Positions 6,580 to 13,806 of a stretch of 17,724 nucleotides of DNA are shown here, piece by piece. The position numbers and the translations under genes are program-made. How positions within the stretch are numbered: position 1 is the stretch's first letter; each line of letters starts with the position of its first letter. The stretch is from positions 1-17,724 of the forward strand of contig JADHWW010000139.1 of the NCBI GenBank assembly GCA_016783285.1, written 5' to 3'. The DNA is from Anaerolineae bacterium (GTDB lineage: Bacteria; Chloroflexota; Anaerolineae; B4-G1). The notes beneath the pieces are model-generated. The model was given only the letters and a program-made list of their open reading frames with translations. It was not told where the DNA came from and did not search any database.

Positions 6580-6921
6580 TCACTCCACCTCAATACTCTC
6601 CATATAAAACTCTCGCCCGGCGATGAACTCGCCGCCCAGCGCCTGGCAGGCGGGACAGGCCCAGTTGCCGTCCTGCAGCGCGAACTCGTGGCCGCAGGCG
6701 CGGCAGCGGAAACGGGCCGGCTGCCGCTCGAACGCCAGTTGCGCCCCTTCGGCCAGCGTGCCTTTGCTGACAAAGTCAAAGTAGAACTGCACGCTCTCGT
6801 CCACGATGCCGGACAATTCGCCGATGACCAGGTTGATGTGCGTGATGCGCTTAGCGCTGGCTCGCCCGGCGTACTCCAGGGCCAGGTCGAGCATGCTCTG
6901 GGTGACGCTCAGTTCGTGCAC
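6580..6921 (-). CDS. hypA: HypA, nickel-binding hydrogenase maturation protein
   Basis: HypA binds nickel through its N-terminal Met-His-Glu and cooperates with HypB in nickel delivery. The 113-residue product, the normal length, begins MHELSVTQSMLDLALEYA and has the structural zinc site C73xxC76 and C89xxC92. The start is GTG at 6921 (read as Met), with GGGAG upstream; the N-terminal MHE fixes the start because His2 is the nickel ligand. It follows the maturation protease gene by 19 nt and is probably in the same transcript as hydBGDA. Confidence 0.95.
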   Translation of the reverse strand: MHELSVTQSMLDLALEYAGRASAKRITHINLVIGELSGIVDESVQFYFDFVSKGTLAEGAQLAFERQPARFRCRACGHEFALQDGNWACPACQALGGEFIAGREFYMESIEVE

Positions 6922-6940
6922 TACCGCTCTCCCGTCCGTA

Positions 6941-7447
6941 TCACTTTCGCCCCTTCACTTCCTCCAGCACTATGGCGATTAAGGCCGGGAGCGCCGCTTC
7001 CACAGCCAGGCTCAACCCCTCGCCCCAGCCAACCCTGGCCGGCTGGACGCCAAAGATCACCATCTCTGGCAGGGTCCGGCCCAGCGCGTCGGCCAGCGCC
7101 AACACCTCGCTCAAGCCGACATGGTGGAGGGAGAAGCGATGTCCTGAGCTTGTCCTGAGCATAGTCGAAGGGCCCGTCGAAGGACGGTCGGACGCGGAGA
7201 CCAACCGGACATCGGTCGGGGTGAAGCGCACGAACTCGCCCGGCCTCCGCCCCATCTCGGCGGCATCCACGATCACGACACGCTCCCACCCCTCCAGCAG
7301 ATCGAGCAGCCTCAGGCCGGCCGCGCCACCGTCGAGCGCCTGGACGCCCGGCGGCAGTTCCCGCCGCGCCAGTTCCTCAGCCACGCGACAACCTACGCCA
7401 TCATCTCCTCGTAGCGGATTCCCCAGGCCGAGGATGAGTTCGCTCAT
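6941..7447 (-). CDS. [NiFe] hydrogenase maturation endopeptidase (HycI/HybD/FrcD type)
   Basis: This protease removes the short C-terminal peptide of the hydrogenase large subunit after nickel insertion. The 168-residue product begins MSELILGLGNPLRGDDGVG, the family signature. The expected nickel-sensing ligands fall near Asp15/16, Asp61 (IVDAAEMG) and His108/109 (SLHHVGLSE). The ATG at 7447 overlaps the hydA stop as ATGA. Its place directly after hydA makes HydA the likely substrate. Residues about 86-103 are encoded by a repeat insert (7140-7183) that lies in a loop just before the conserved His, so the core looks undisturbed. Confidence 0.9.
   Translation of the reverse strand: MSELILGLGNPLRGDDGVGCRVAEELARRELPPGVQALDGGAAGLRLLDLLEGWERVVIVDAAEMGRRPGEFVRFTPTDVRLVSASDRPSTGPSTMLRTSSGHRFSLHHVGLSEVLALADALGRTLPEMVIFGVQPARVGWGEGLSLAVEAALPALIAIVLEEVKGRK
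7140..7183. repeat. Composite palindromic repeat inside the protease gene
   Basis: TGTCCTGAGC occurs twice (7140-7149, 7151-7160) and GTCGAAGG twice (7164-7171, 7176-7183). On the coding strand the order is CCTTCGAC twice, then GCTCAGGACA twice. This CTTCGAC...GCTCAG layout is the same as the 24-nt repeat at the start of hydG, so both belong to one dispersed family. It is translated in frame. Confidence 0.85.
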
Positions 7448-8733
7448 ACAAACTCTACCGTGAGGAAGTGAGCCGAGCAGGAGATGCACGGGTCGTAGGC
7501 CCGCACCAGCATCTCCAGCGTCAGCCGAATCTCATCCTGCGGCTTGTCCATGATCTGCGGCACCAGCGCCTGCATGTCGTAGTTCAGATTGGCCATGTTC
7601 TGGTTGGTGGGGATGATGCAGTTGGCCTCGACACAGATACCATCCTCGTCGTAGACATAGTTGTGGAAGAGGGTGCCTCGGGGCACGTCGCAAGAGCCGA
7701 CGCCCTCTCCGGCCTGCACCTTGACCTCCGGCGGCTGCTCGGGCTGGATACCGCGCGTCAGCAACTCATCGCTGATACGGATGCTGTCTTCCACGCAGTG
7801 GACCATCTCCACCACCTGGGCGGCAGAATTGAGGAAGGGGTTGTAGCAGATAGGCTTCAGCCCCAGTTTGCCTGCCGCCTCCCGGGCGCGAGGGTGCAGT
7901 TGGTCAAAGTTGTTGTTCACGCGCGCCAGCGCACCGACCATGTAGGACTCGCGGTTGTGGTGGGTCCACTTGGCCGTGGAGAAAGGCACGCACTCTTCGT
8001 TGGTCACATCCCTGTAATCCTCGATGGGATAGGAGAAACCGTCGGAGGTGACGACGGTGCCGTCAATGAAAGCGTACTCGTCGTCCTTCTTGAGGGAGAC
8101 GTACTCCGTCTCTCGCTCGAACTCGGGCCAGGGCAGGGTGGCGAACAACGCCACCGTCTCATCCACGTCGGCGCGGGCGTCCACCAGCCGGGCCCGCATC
8201 TCCCGCAACTCTTCTGCGGTGGGCGTGTGGGTAAAGCAGCCGACGGCCATCGCAACGGGATGCGTGTGGCGGCCACCGATCATTGCGCACAGGTCGCCGG
8301 AGAGTTTTTTGATCCGCAATGCCCGCTCCACCACTTCCCGGTGGGTCGCTGCCAGTGGGATGACAGAGCCGACGCCGAGGAAATCCGGCGCGACCAGGTA
8401 GTAAGTGTGCAAGACGTGACTGTCTATCATCTCGCCGTGGAAGTTGAGTTTGCGGAGAAGCACCGTTTGCTCCGGTGGCTCAACCCCCAGCGCCTTCTCG
8501 GTGGCGCGGAGACTGGCGGTGGCGTGGCCCACGCTACAGATGCCGCAGATGCGGGAGGTGATGTGGCTGAGTTCATGGTAAGGCCGGCCGCGCACGAACG
8601 CCTCGAAAAAGCGCGGGGCCTCGACGACTTCAAAGCGACATTCCTTGATCTCACCGTTGCGGGTGTCTACGACGATGTTGCCATGTCCCTCGACGCGAGT
8701 CACGTGATGTACGTCAATCTTCAAAGTAGTCAT
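7444..8733 (-). CDS. hydA: Group 3b [NiFe] hydrogenase large (alpha) subunit
   Basis: This is the catalytic subunit holding the Ni-Fe(CN)2CO centre. The 429-residue product has the L1 motif RICGICSVGHATAS (Cys63, Cys66) and the L2 motif DPCISCSAH (Cys416, Cys419, His422). All four nickel ligands are Cys; there is no selenocysteine. After His422 come seven residues (FLTVEFV), the likely peptide removed by the adjacent protease. Together with the partner order hydB-G-D-A this fits the cytoplasmic bidirectional NAD(P)-linked sulfhydrogenase class. ATG 8733 overlaps the hydD stop as ATGA with GGAGGGG upstream. Subgroup rests on operon order and motif style, not on a phylogeny. Confidence 0.95.
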   Translation of the reverse strand: MTTLKIDVHHVTRVEGHGNIVVDTRNGEIKECRFEVVEAPRFFEAFVRGRPYHELSHITSRICGICSVGHATASLRATEKALGVEPPEQTVLLRKLNFHGEMIDSHVLHTYYLVAPDFLGVGSVIPLAATHREVVERALRIKKLSGDLCAMIGGRHTHPVAMAVGCFTHTPTAEELREMRARLVDARADVDETVALFATLPWPEFERETEYVSLKKDDEYAFIDGTVVTSDGFSYPIEDYRDVTNEECVPFSTAKWTHHNRESYMVGALARVNNNFDQLHPRAREAAGKLGLKPICYNPFLNSAAQVVEMVHCVEDSIRISDELLTRGIQPEQPPEVKVQAGEGVGSCDVPRGTLFHNYVYDEDGICVEANCIIPTNQNMANLNYDMQALVPQIMDKPQDEIRLTLEMLVRAYDPCISCSAHFLTVEFV

Positions 8734-9518
8734 TTCCCCTCCTTCTCAGCCGCTCGCTCCTGCATCTGGTACGCATTGAACATGGTGAAGCGAGACAGAA
8801 TATTTTCCACGGTCAGGCCGGCCTCGGCCAGCACGTCTTTCATCGCGTTCTCGTTGGGGTTGGGGATGAGCCCCCGGCAGCCCTCGCAGCCACTGCCGAA
8901 CGTGGGGCAGATAGCCCCGCAGCCAGCCCGCACCACCGGCCCCAGGCAGAACTTGCCGACGTGGAACAGGCACACGTTCTCCTTCAATTTACATTCGACG
9001 CAGACGGGATAGTCGGGAATGGGCAGACTCTTGCCCAGGAGCACCGCCTTGACCACCGCGATGAACTCTTCCCGGTCAATGGGGCAGCCGGGGATGGCGG
9101 CGTCCACCTCGATCACGGCGCTGATGGGCCGGGCCGGGTAAGTCTCGTACCAGTCCGCCTGGTCCCCATAGACCCAGCGGCGAACGTTCTCCAGCGGGTG
9201 CAGGTTCTTGAGCGCGTTGATGCCTCCCAGGTGGGCACAGGCCCCCAGCGCGACGACGATGCCGGCCTGTTCGCGGATTCTCTTCAGGCGCGCCTCGTCG
9301 GAAGCGCGGGTGCAAGAGCCCTCGATGAACGCGATCTGGTAGTCCTCTCCCTTCTCGGTCATCGCCTCGCGGAACTGAACGATCTCCACTGCGTCGAGCA
9401 AATCCAGGTGGGTCTGGAGCGCATCGAGGACCGTCAACTGGCATCCTTCACAGCACGCAAAGTCAAAGAAAGCCACCTTCGGCTTGGGATTTGGGATTTG
9501 GGATTTGGGATTTTTCAT
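8730..9518 (-). CDS. hydD: Group 3b [NiFe] hydrogenase small (delta) subunit
   Basis: The small subunit conducts electrons from the NiFe site to the HydB/HydG module. The 262-residue product has the proximal cluster ligands C23xxC26, Cys94 (LGAC) and Cys145 (IPGCP), then further Fe-S cysteines: CVECKLKENVC (173-183), Cys191, Cys200, Cys204 and CEGC (211-214). There is no Tat signal, as expected for a cytoplasmic enzyme. ATG 9518 has AGGAGG 7 nt upstream and overlaps the hydG stop by one base; GTG 9521 is an alternative. Residues 2-12 (KNPKSQIPNPK) come from a GGGATTT array beside the start codon; the native protein probably began near KVAFFDFACC. Confidence 0.95.
   Translation of the reverse strand: MKNPKSQIPNPKPKVAFFDFACCEGCQLTVLDALQTHLDLLDAVEIVQFREAMTEKGEDYQIAFIEGSCTRASDEARLKRIREQAGIVVALGACAHLGGINALKNLHPLENVRRWVYGDQADWYETYPARPISAVIEVDAAIPGCPIDREEFIAVVKAVLLGKSLPIPDYPVCVECKLKENVCLFHVGKFCLGPVVRAGCGAICPTFGSGCEGCRGLIPNPNENAMKDVLAEAGLTVENILSRFTMFNAYQMQERAAEKEGK
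9486..9513. repeat. 7-nt tandem repeat, GGGATTT x4, at the hydD start codon
   Basis: Four perfect units end two bases from the hydD start codon (9516-9518) and are translated as the HydD N-terminus (NPKSQIPNPK). It has the same unit count and orientation relative to the gene as at 3617-3647 and 14832-14859. Confidence 0.95.
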
Positions 9519-10432
9519 CACAGTGCCTCCTCGACGCCCTTGATCTGAGCGTAGGTGAAAACGGGGCCATCCTGGCAGCAATACAGACCATTGATCTGGC
9601 AATGACCGCACTTGCCCACGCCGCACTTCATCCGCCGCTCCAGTGAGAGGTAAATCTGCGTCTCCGGGATGCCTTTGCCGAGCAGTTCCTTCAGCACGAA
9701 GCGGTACATGACGGGCGGGCCACAGGTGGCAGCGACGGTGTTGCGCGGGTCCACGGCAATCCGAGGGAAGAGAGTGGTGATGACGCCCTCGCTACACATG
9801 AACGGTTCGCGCTCATCCCACGTCTCGTCCAAACAGTCTACCGTGACGTGGCACTCGACGTCGTCGCGGGCGATCCATTCTTCCACCTCGTCGCAAAAGA
9901 GCAGTTCGGCCGGCCGCTTGGACCCGTAGAGGATGATCACGCGCTCGAAAAAGCCGCGCTCGTCGAGTACCTGGTTGATCAGCGAACGGAGCGGAGCCAG
10001 CCCCAGACCGCCCGGCGCGAAGAGCACGTCCTTGCCGCGCATCTTTTCGATGGGGAAGCCGTGACCAAAGGGGCCGCGAATGCCAACCTCATCCCCCGGC
10101 TGCAGCGCGTGCAGCGCGTTGGTCACATCGCCCACGCTCCGCACGCAGAGTTGGAAGGCGCCGTTGGAGCGGCTGGGCGACGAGGTGATGGAGATGGGGG
10201 CCTCGCCCACACCCAGTATTGAGAGCATTACGAACTGTCCCGGGTCGTGACCCAAATCGCGTCCGCCCGGCAACTCGATGGTGAACAGTTTTTCCAATTC
10301 GGTCATCTGTTCCACGTTGACCAGACGGGCCATCTCGGGTGTATAGATGCTTGTACTGAGCCCTGTCGAAGTGCTTGTACTGAGCCCTGTCGAAGTGCTT
10401 GTACTGAGCCTTGTCGAAGTGCTTGTCGTCAT
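9518..10432 (-). CDS. hydG: Hydrogenase gamma subunit, FAD/NAD(P)-binding diaphorase
   Basis: HydG carries FAD and a [2Fe-2S] cluster and exchanges electrons between NAD(P)(H) and the hydrogenase. The 304-residue product has a ferredoxin-reductase-type flavin region (VGEAPISITSSPSR, about 75-88, then VGIRGPFGHGFP), a nucleotide-binding stretch (FAPGGLGLAPLRS, 138-150; ATCGPPVMY) and the C-terminal [2Fe-2S] motif CGVGKCGHC plus Cys285 or Cys286. ATG 10432 overlaps the hydB stop as ATGA. The first 29 or so residues are a low-complexity Ser/Thr segment made by a 24-nt repeat; the native start was probably near YTPEMARLVNVEQM. FlxA in this window is a paralogue. Confidence 0.93.
   Translation of the reverse strand: MTTSTSTRLSTSTSTGLSTSTSTGLSTSIYTPEMARLVNVEQMTELEKLFTIELPGGRDLGHDPGQFVMLSILGVGEAPISITSSPSRSNGAFQLCVRSVGDVTNALHALQPGDEVGIRGPFGHGFPIEKMRGKDVLFAPGGLGLAPLRSLINQVLDERGFFERVIILYGSKRPAELLFCDEVEEWIARDDVECHVTVDCLDETWDEREPFMCSEGVITTLFPRIAVDPRNTVAATCGPPVMYRFVLKELLGKGIPETQIYLSLERRMKCGVGKCGHCQINGLYCCQDGPVFTYAQIKGVEEAL
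10348..10425. repeat. 24-nt tandem repeat x3, in frame at the hydG N-terminus
   Basis: Three contiguous 24-nt units start at 10348, 10372 and 10396, with a 6-nt partial fourth; only the third unit has a single C/T difference. The coding-strand core is CTTCGAC-AGG-GCTCAGTACAAG. It encodes the octapeptide TSTGLSTS repeated (residues about 3-28). Being a multiple of 3, copy changes keep the frame. It shares its CTTCGAC...GCTCAG core with 7140-7183. Confidence 0.95.
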
Positions 10433-11469
10433 CGTCCGTTCCCTCCTGCTGTCTCGTAGATGGCATTGAAACCCTCGACGATGCTGATGTTCGCTACGCA
10501 GGTGCGGATACAGCGACCACAACCCACGCAGCCTAATTCGCCGAACTTTTCGTAGATGTACTTCCCCTTGCGCATGAAACGATGGCGCTGGCGAGCCGAG
10601 CGGGCCTGGCGAAAGTTCTCGCCACCGGCCACGCGGGCGAATTCGTCCAACTGGCAGGAATCCCAGCGACGATGCCGTTCCCCCTCAGTCAGTGCCATGT
10701 TCACCTCGTCGAAGACGTTAAAGCAGTAGCAGGTGGGACAGACGTTGGTGCACGAACCGCAAGATAGGCAACGCTCCCCCAGTTCCTCCCACAGGGGATG
10801 GTCGTAGGCAGCGCCCAGCAGGGCCGGCAGTTCGGCTGCATCAAAGTCCAGACGATAGGTGAAACGGGGCCACTTGGCGCCGAGCACCTCATTCAGACAG
10901 CGCACGTCGGCGTCGGTGGCGAGTCGGGCCTGGGCGTACTTTTCCAGGAGCGCCGCCCCCGCTTCCGTCGCCACGTCCACCGCGTAGGCCGATCCCAGGT
11001 CGGTCAGGTGCAGGTCGTACCTCTCGCCGATGGTCAGTGTGCCCATGCTCTTGCAGAAGGAATGTTCGTCGCAGGGCTCCAGGCACTCCAGGCTGACGAT
11101 GATGGTCTGCCGCCGCCGCTCCAGATAGTGAGCGTCGGGGTACTCCTGAGAAAAGGCCCTGTCCAGCAGTCCGATGGCGTGCAGGTCGCACGTGTGCACG
11201 CCCAGGAGCACCGTCGGGCCAGCCTCAATGACCGGCTCCACCCGCGGCTCCCCCCCCAGAGTGAAAGTGGCCAGCCGTTCCTGGGGAGGCTGTAGCACTT
11301 TCTTGGGCGGCAGGATAGTCGTATCGTAGTCGAGCCGCAGTTGGGCCGGATCGGTGATCGGGCCAAAAGCGAATTTGGGACCCTTCGCCTTTGGCCCGAT
11401 GACCTGATAGTCGGCCACCAGCCGCTCCAGGCATCCATCCAGCGATGTTTTGTCAAGTACTTGTCTCAT
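10429..11469 (-). CDS. hydB: Hydrogenase beta subunit, dicluster 4Fe-4S protein
   Basis: HydB wires the small subunit to the flavin subunit. The 346-residue product has two 4Fe-4S motifs: CLSCGSCTNVCP (Cys234, 237, 240, 244) and CVGCGRCIRTC (Cys314, 317, 320, 324). The second lacks the usual Pro after the last Cys (CV instead of CP). The central GVHTCDLHAI (91-99) and CDEHSFCKSMG (133-143) are shared with sulfhydrogenase beta and AsrA-like proteins. The ATG at 11469 is chosen for the AAGGGGGTG ribosome binding site; the frame is open to 11655 but that extension has no family resemblance I can name. This is the first gene of hydBGDA. FlxB is its paralogue. Confidence 0.93.
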   Translation of the reverse strand: MRQVLDKTSLDGCLERLVADYQVIGPKAKGPKFAFGPITDPAQLRLDYDTTILPPKKVLQPPQERLATFTLGGEPRVEPVIEAGPTVLLGVHTCDLHAIGLLDRAFSQEYPDAHYLERRRQTIIVSLECLEPCDEHSFCKSMGTLTIGERYDLHLTDLGSAYAVDVATEAGAALLEKYAQARLATDADVRCLNEVLGAKWPRFTYRLDFDAAELPALLGAAYDHPLWEELGERCLSCGSCTNVCPTCYCFNVFDEVNMALTEGERHRRWDSCQLDEFARVAGGENFRQARSARQRHRFMRKGKYIYEKFGELGCVGCGRCIRTCVANISIVEGFNAIYETAGGNGR

Positions 11470-11608
11470 AGTATACACCCCCTTTGTTTCTGATGAAGCA
11501 AGGCTACATACCTCCAACTCGGTCAACACGGACTCCACGGCACGAGGGATAGTCGCTGCCGCTGTGGGCGTGCACATCTCGCCAAAGGTCAACACATCCT
11601 TGCTTCTC
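11470..11608 (-). promoter_or_regulatory. Upstream region of hydBGDA
   Basis: This 139-nt gap between vapC and hydB is the only sizeable untranslated space before the hydrogenase operon, so an operon promoter would be expected here. A 9-nt direct repeat, GTGTTGACC on the minus strand, occurs at 11587-11595 and 11521-11529, 66 nt apart; TTGACC resembles a -35 box but neither copy has a good -10 at 16-18 nt. No certain promoter or regulator site can be assigned. Confidence 0.3.
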
Positions 11609-12052
11609 CTACCTCCCCTTCTCAGCAAACATCGTTTGTGGGTCGAGGCGGACAATGCCCTCGATGCAGTCGAAATGGACGTCGGTGGAGATGATCTTTG
11701 TCAACCCGTTGTTCGACATCACAGCGACGTGGACGAGATCTCTGGCCTTGACCCCTTGTTTGGCGTATCGCCTGAAGAGTTCAACAGATTTGCGCGCATC
11801 GGCAACGAGAACCGGATAAACAGTCGGGACAATGTCCAGCAAATTAGTTGCCATCGTCGTCCCAATCCGCCAGCACTCCAAAGCCCCGTAGCGATACAAG
11901 ACCTCCTGGATGATTTCGGTGTCAATGGCTACGGCGATGTGCCCTTCAGCGATCTCTGTCATCAACCAAACACAGGAGGTCTTGTAAGGGTGCTCCGCTC
12001 CTGCCGCATACATCGGGACATTTACATCCAGGAAGAAGACCTCTTTACTCAT
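11609..12052 (-). CDS. PIN-domain toxin, VapC-like ribonuclease
   Basis: The 147-residue product looks like a PIN-domain RNase: Asp9 in FFLDVNVPMYAAG, Glu50 in IIQEVLYRY, Asp105 in KARDLVHVAVM and Asp124 in ISTDVHFD give the expected four acidic metal-binding positions in order. Length fits VapC-type toxins. ATG 12052 overlaps the antitoxin stop by 8 nt (ATGAGTAA), the usual coupled arrangement. It would cleave RNA when free of its antitoxin. Its place directly upstream of hydBGDA means hydrogenase transcripts may begin at or read through the toxin-antitoxin promoter. Confidence 0.85.
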   Translation of the reverse strand: MSKEVFFLDVNVPMYAAGAEHPYKTSCVWLMTEIAEGHIAVAIDTEIIQEVLYRYGALECWRIGTTMATNLLDIVPTVYPVLVADARKSVELFRRYAKQGVKARDLVHVAVMSNNGLTKIISTDVHFDCIEGIVRLDPQTMFAEKGR

Positions 12053-12296
12053 CCAGTACTCCCTTGATGATCTCTTCCTCCATTTGCTCCCAATCGGAGA
12101 CCGGAGCGTTCAAGGATAGCAGGCTCTTTAGGGCAGTGCGGCGACGACGCAAGACAGCCTGCTTGAAGTAGACTTGCTCCACTGCCTCGCGGACCAGGAC
12201 ACTGACGGGCTTTTTCTGTTCTTTGGACAACTGTCGCAATAGAGCATACTGCTGGGCAGTGAGGACAGTTTGTACCCGTTGAGTATAGACACGCAT
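12045..12296 (-). CDS. Antitoxin, VapB-like ribbon-helix-helix protein
   Basis: The 83-residue product has an N-terminal region typical of ribbon-helix-helix antitoxins: a strand (TQRVQTVLTAQQYALL) then helices (LSKEQKKPVSVLVREAVEQVY, about 22-42). An acidic C-terminal tail (DWEQMEEEIIKGVLDE) would wrap the toxin. ATG 12296 has AGGAG 7 nt upstream. It probably represses its own promoter through the inverted repeat immediately upstream. Confidence 0.8.
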   Translation of the reverse strand: MRVYTQRVQTVLTAQQYALLRQLSKEQKKPVSVLVREAVEQVYFKQAVLRRRRTALKSLLSLNAPVSDWEQMEEEIIKGVLDE

Positions 12297-12309
12297 CACG
12301 TTTCTCCTG

Positions 12310-12350
12310 TTGGTAGTATCAAATAGTTCATACGCATATTGTACTACCAA
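12310..12350. promoter_or_regulatory. Inverted repeat, probable autoregulatory operator of the toxin-antitoxin pair
   Basis: Perfect 9-bp arms TTGGTAGTA (12310-12318) and TACTACCAA (12342-12350) are separated by 23 nt (arm centres 32 nt apart, about three helical turns). The site lies just upstream of the antitoxin ribosome binding site and overlaps the proposed -10 box, as expected for RHH antitoxin self-repression. The role is inferred; the repeat is seen. Confidence 0.6.
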
Positions 12351-12367
12351 TAAGGGAAAAAGGCCAA
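12338..12367 (-). promoter_or_regulatory. Candidate promoter of the toxin-antitoxin pair
   Basis: On the minus strand a TACAAT -10 box (12338-12343) stands 18 nt downstream of TTGGCC (12362-12367), a partial match to a -35 box. The distance to the antitoxin ATG is about 40 nt. The -10 is good, the -35 weak. Confidence 0.4.
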
Positions 12368-12421
12368 AAGGTAGATTGGTAGATTGGTCGAGGAGACCAA
12401 CCTACCAATCACCAATCTACC
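12357..12421 (-). terminator. Repeat-built hairpin with T-tract, terminator after the flavoprotein gene
   Basis: Outer arms GGTAGATTGGT (12370-12380) and ACCAATCTACC (12411-12421) pair perfectly over 11 bp; inner arms TTGGTC/GACCAA (12384-12389, 12395-12400) close a 5-nt loop. On the minus strand the hairpin is followed by CTTTTGGCCTTTTT. Position 48 nt beyond the flavoprotein stop and before the next promoter fits termination. The arms are themselves made of repeated GGTAGATT-like units. Confidence 0.6.
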
Positions 12422-12468
12422 AAACTAGATATGTCAGCGTGCCGCGTAGCGCTGAGACGCTGCGTTCG

Positions 12469-13806
12469 CTAACGCATCTGCTTCAGGGCCAGTTCGGCGG
12501 CGTTCACCAGTGGATAGGCGATGCAGGAAGCGGTGAGCGCGGGATGAGTGCCCATCTGGAAGGTCGCGACTTCGTCGGCGGTCGCTCCGGCCGCGATGGC
12601 AGCCGCGACGATGTTCACGAACTCACCCACGCTGTCGCCACCGGAGACCTGGCCGCCGATGAGTCTGCACGACCACTTGTGAAAGACCAGGTCTACCCGC
12701 ATCTTTGCCGCGCCGGGCATACCGCCGGGGTGCCTGTCAACCGTCTCCATCGTACCCACGACGACGTCGAGACCCGCTTCCTGGGCCGTCTTGGCGCGCA
12801 TGCCCGCCATCCCCAGCGACAGGCCACCGATCTTGGTGGAGAACACGCCAACAGCGCCCACGTTCTCGCGCCTCAACTCACCAAAGTTAGCCCCCGCGAT
12901 GCGCGCCTCAATCGTGGCGATGGAGGCCAGCCGCAGGGCGGAGGGCTTGTTGGTGATAAAGTCAGTCTTTCCCGCGCAGTCTCCCACGGCAAAGATGTCA
13001 TCGTCGCTGGTGCGCATATAGCGGTCCACCCATACGTCCCGCCGTTCACCCATCTTTAGCCCGGCGTCCTGAGCGAGTTTCACGTTAGGCCGTACCCCGA
13101 TTCCGAAGATGACGACGTCGGCCTTTAATTCCTCGCCGCTGTCGAGTTTCACACCCTTGACCTTGCCGTCTCCCAGGATGGCCGTCGCCTTGTTGTTCGT
13201 CATCACTTTGATGCCCTGTTCGGCGAGTACCTCCTCCATGTGTACACAGATGTGCTCGTCAAAGACCAGGAAGAGGCAATGAGGAAGCATCTCGACCACG
13301 GTGACGTTCAGGCCCCGCTTCTTGCACTCGTCGGCCATCTCCAGCCCGATGAAGCCCCCGCCGATGACGACCACGTCTTCGGCCTCGTCCAGGGCGGCCA
13401 GGAGGCTGTTCAGGTACGGCACGTCCTTCTTGATGCTGAACACGCCCTCCAGGTCCACGCCGGGCAGAGGGGGGACGAGCGGCACGGAGCCGGTGGTCAG
13501 GAAGAGTTTCTCGTAGCCAATGGTCTCTCCACCGGCCGTGGCGACCGTTTTCGCCTCCCGGTCTATGGAGGTGACCTCATCAACAATCAGGTAAATGTTG
13601 TTCTGGGAGAGCGCCGCATCCGGGATCAGGTTGTTGTCCGTGGAGCCCACCGTGCCAAAGATGTACGGGATGCCACACGGGATCATTACCTGCTGCTCCT
13701 TGCGGATGAGGGTGATCCTGGTATCGGGATAGTGACGCCTGATGGTGATCCCCGTCGTGAGTCCAGCGGCGCTGCCGCCGATGATCAATGCATCTGTCTT
13801 TATCAT
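12469..13806 (-). CDS. CoA-disulfide / NAD(P)H-dependent persulfide reductase-like flavoprotein
   Basis: The 445-residue product belongs to the FAD-dependent pyridine nucleotide-disulfide oxidoreductases with a single redox Cys. It has the FAD-binding IIGGSAAGLTTG (8-19), redox Cys44 in MIPCGIPYIFG, the NAD(P)-binding VVVIGGGFIGLEMADE (145-160), the second FAD contact DIFAVGDCAG (270-279) and a C-terminal dimerisation domain. Members of this clade reduce CoA-disulfide, CoA-persulfide/polysulfide, or O2 to water; sequence alone does not separate these. ATG 13806 has AAGGAG at 8 nt. Location between the Flx-Hdr and sulfhydrogenase-type operons favours sulfur or disulfide reduction, or O2 protection. 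Confidence 0.85.
   Translation of the reverse strand: MIKTDALIIGGSAAGLTTGITIRRHYPDTRITLIRKEQQVMIPCGIPYIFGTVGSTDNNLIPDAALSQNNIYLIVDEVTSIDREAKTVATAGGETIGYEKLFLTTGSVPLVPPLPGVDLEGVFSIKKDVPYLNSLLAALDEAEDVVVIGGGFIGLEMADECKKRGLNVTVVEMLPHCLFLVFDEHICVHMEEVLAEQGIKVMTNNKATAILGDGKVKGVKLDSGEELKADVVIFGIGVRPNVKLAQDAGLKMGERRDVWVDRYMRTSDDDIFAVGDCAGKTDFITNKPSALRLASIATIEARIAGANFGELRRENVGAVGVFSTKIGGLSLGMAGMRAKTAQEAGLDVVVGTMETVDRHPGGMPGAAKMRVDLVFHKWSCRLIGGQVSGGDSVGEFVNIVAAAIAAGATADEVATFQMGTHPALTASCIAYPLVNAAELALKQMR

Noticed and set aside
7444..7500. Selenocysteine in the hydrogenase L2 motif
   Set aside because: Both positions in DPCISC are ordinary Cys codons and no in-frame TGA occurs before the stop.
7468..9012. 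Long plus-strand open frame (about 514 codons) opposite hydA and hydD
   Set aside because: It is antisense to genes with all catalytic motifs intact; the open frame follows from GC-rich codon bias, and its translation shows no recognisable domain.
10348..10425. 24-nt repeat as a possible CRISPR array
   Set aside because: The units are directly contiguous with no spacers and are translated in frame as the HydG N-terminus; no cas gene is present.
11470..11655. N-terminal extension of hydB up to 11655
   Set aside because: The frame is open, but a good ribosome binding site precedes ATG 11469 and the extra 62 residues overlap the vapC end and do not resemble HydB.
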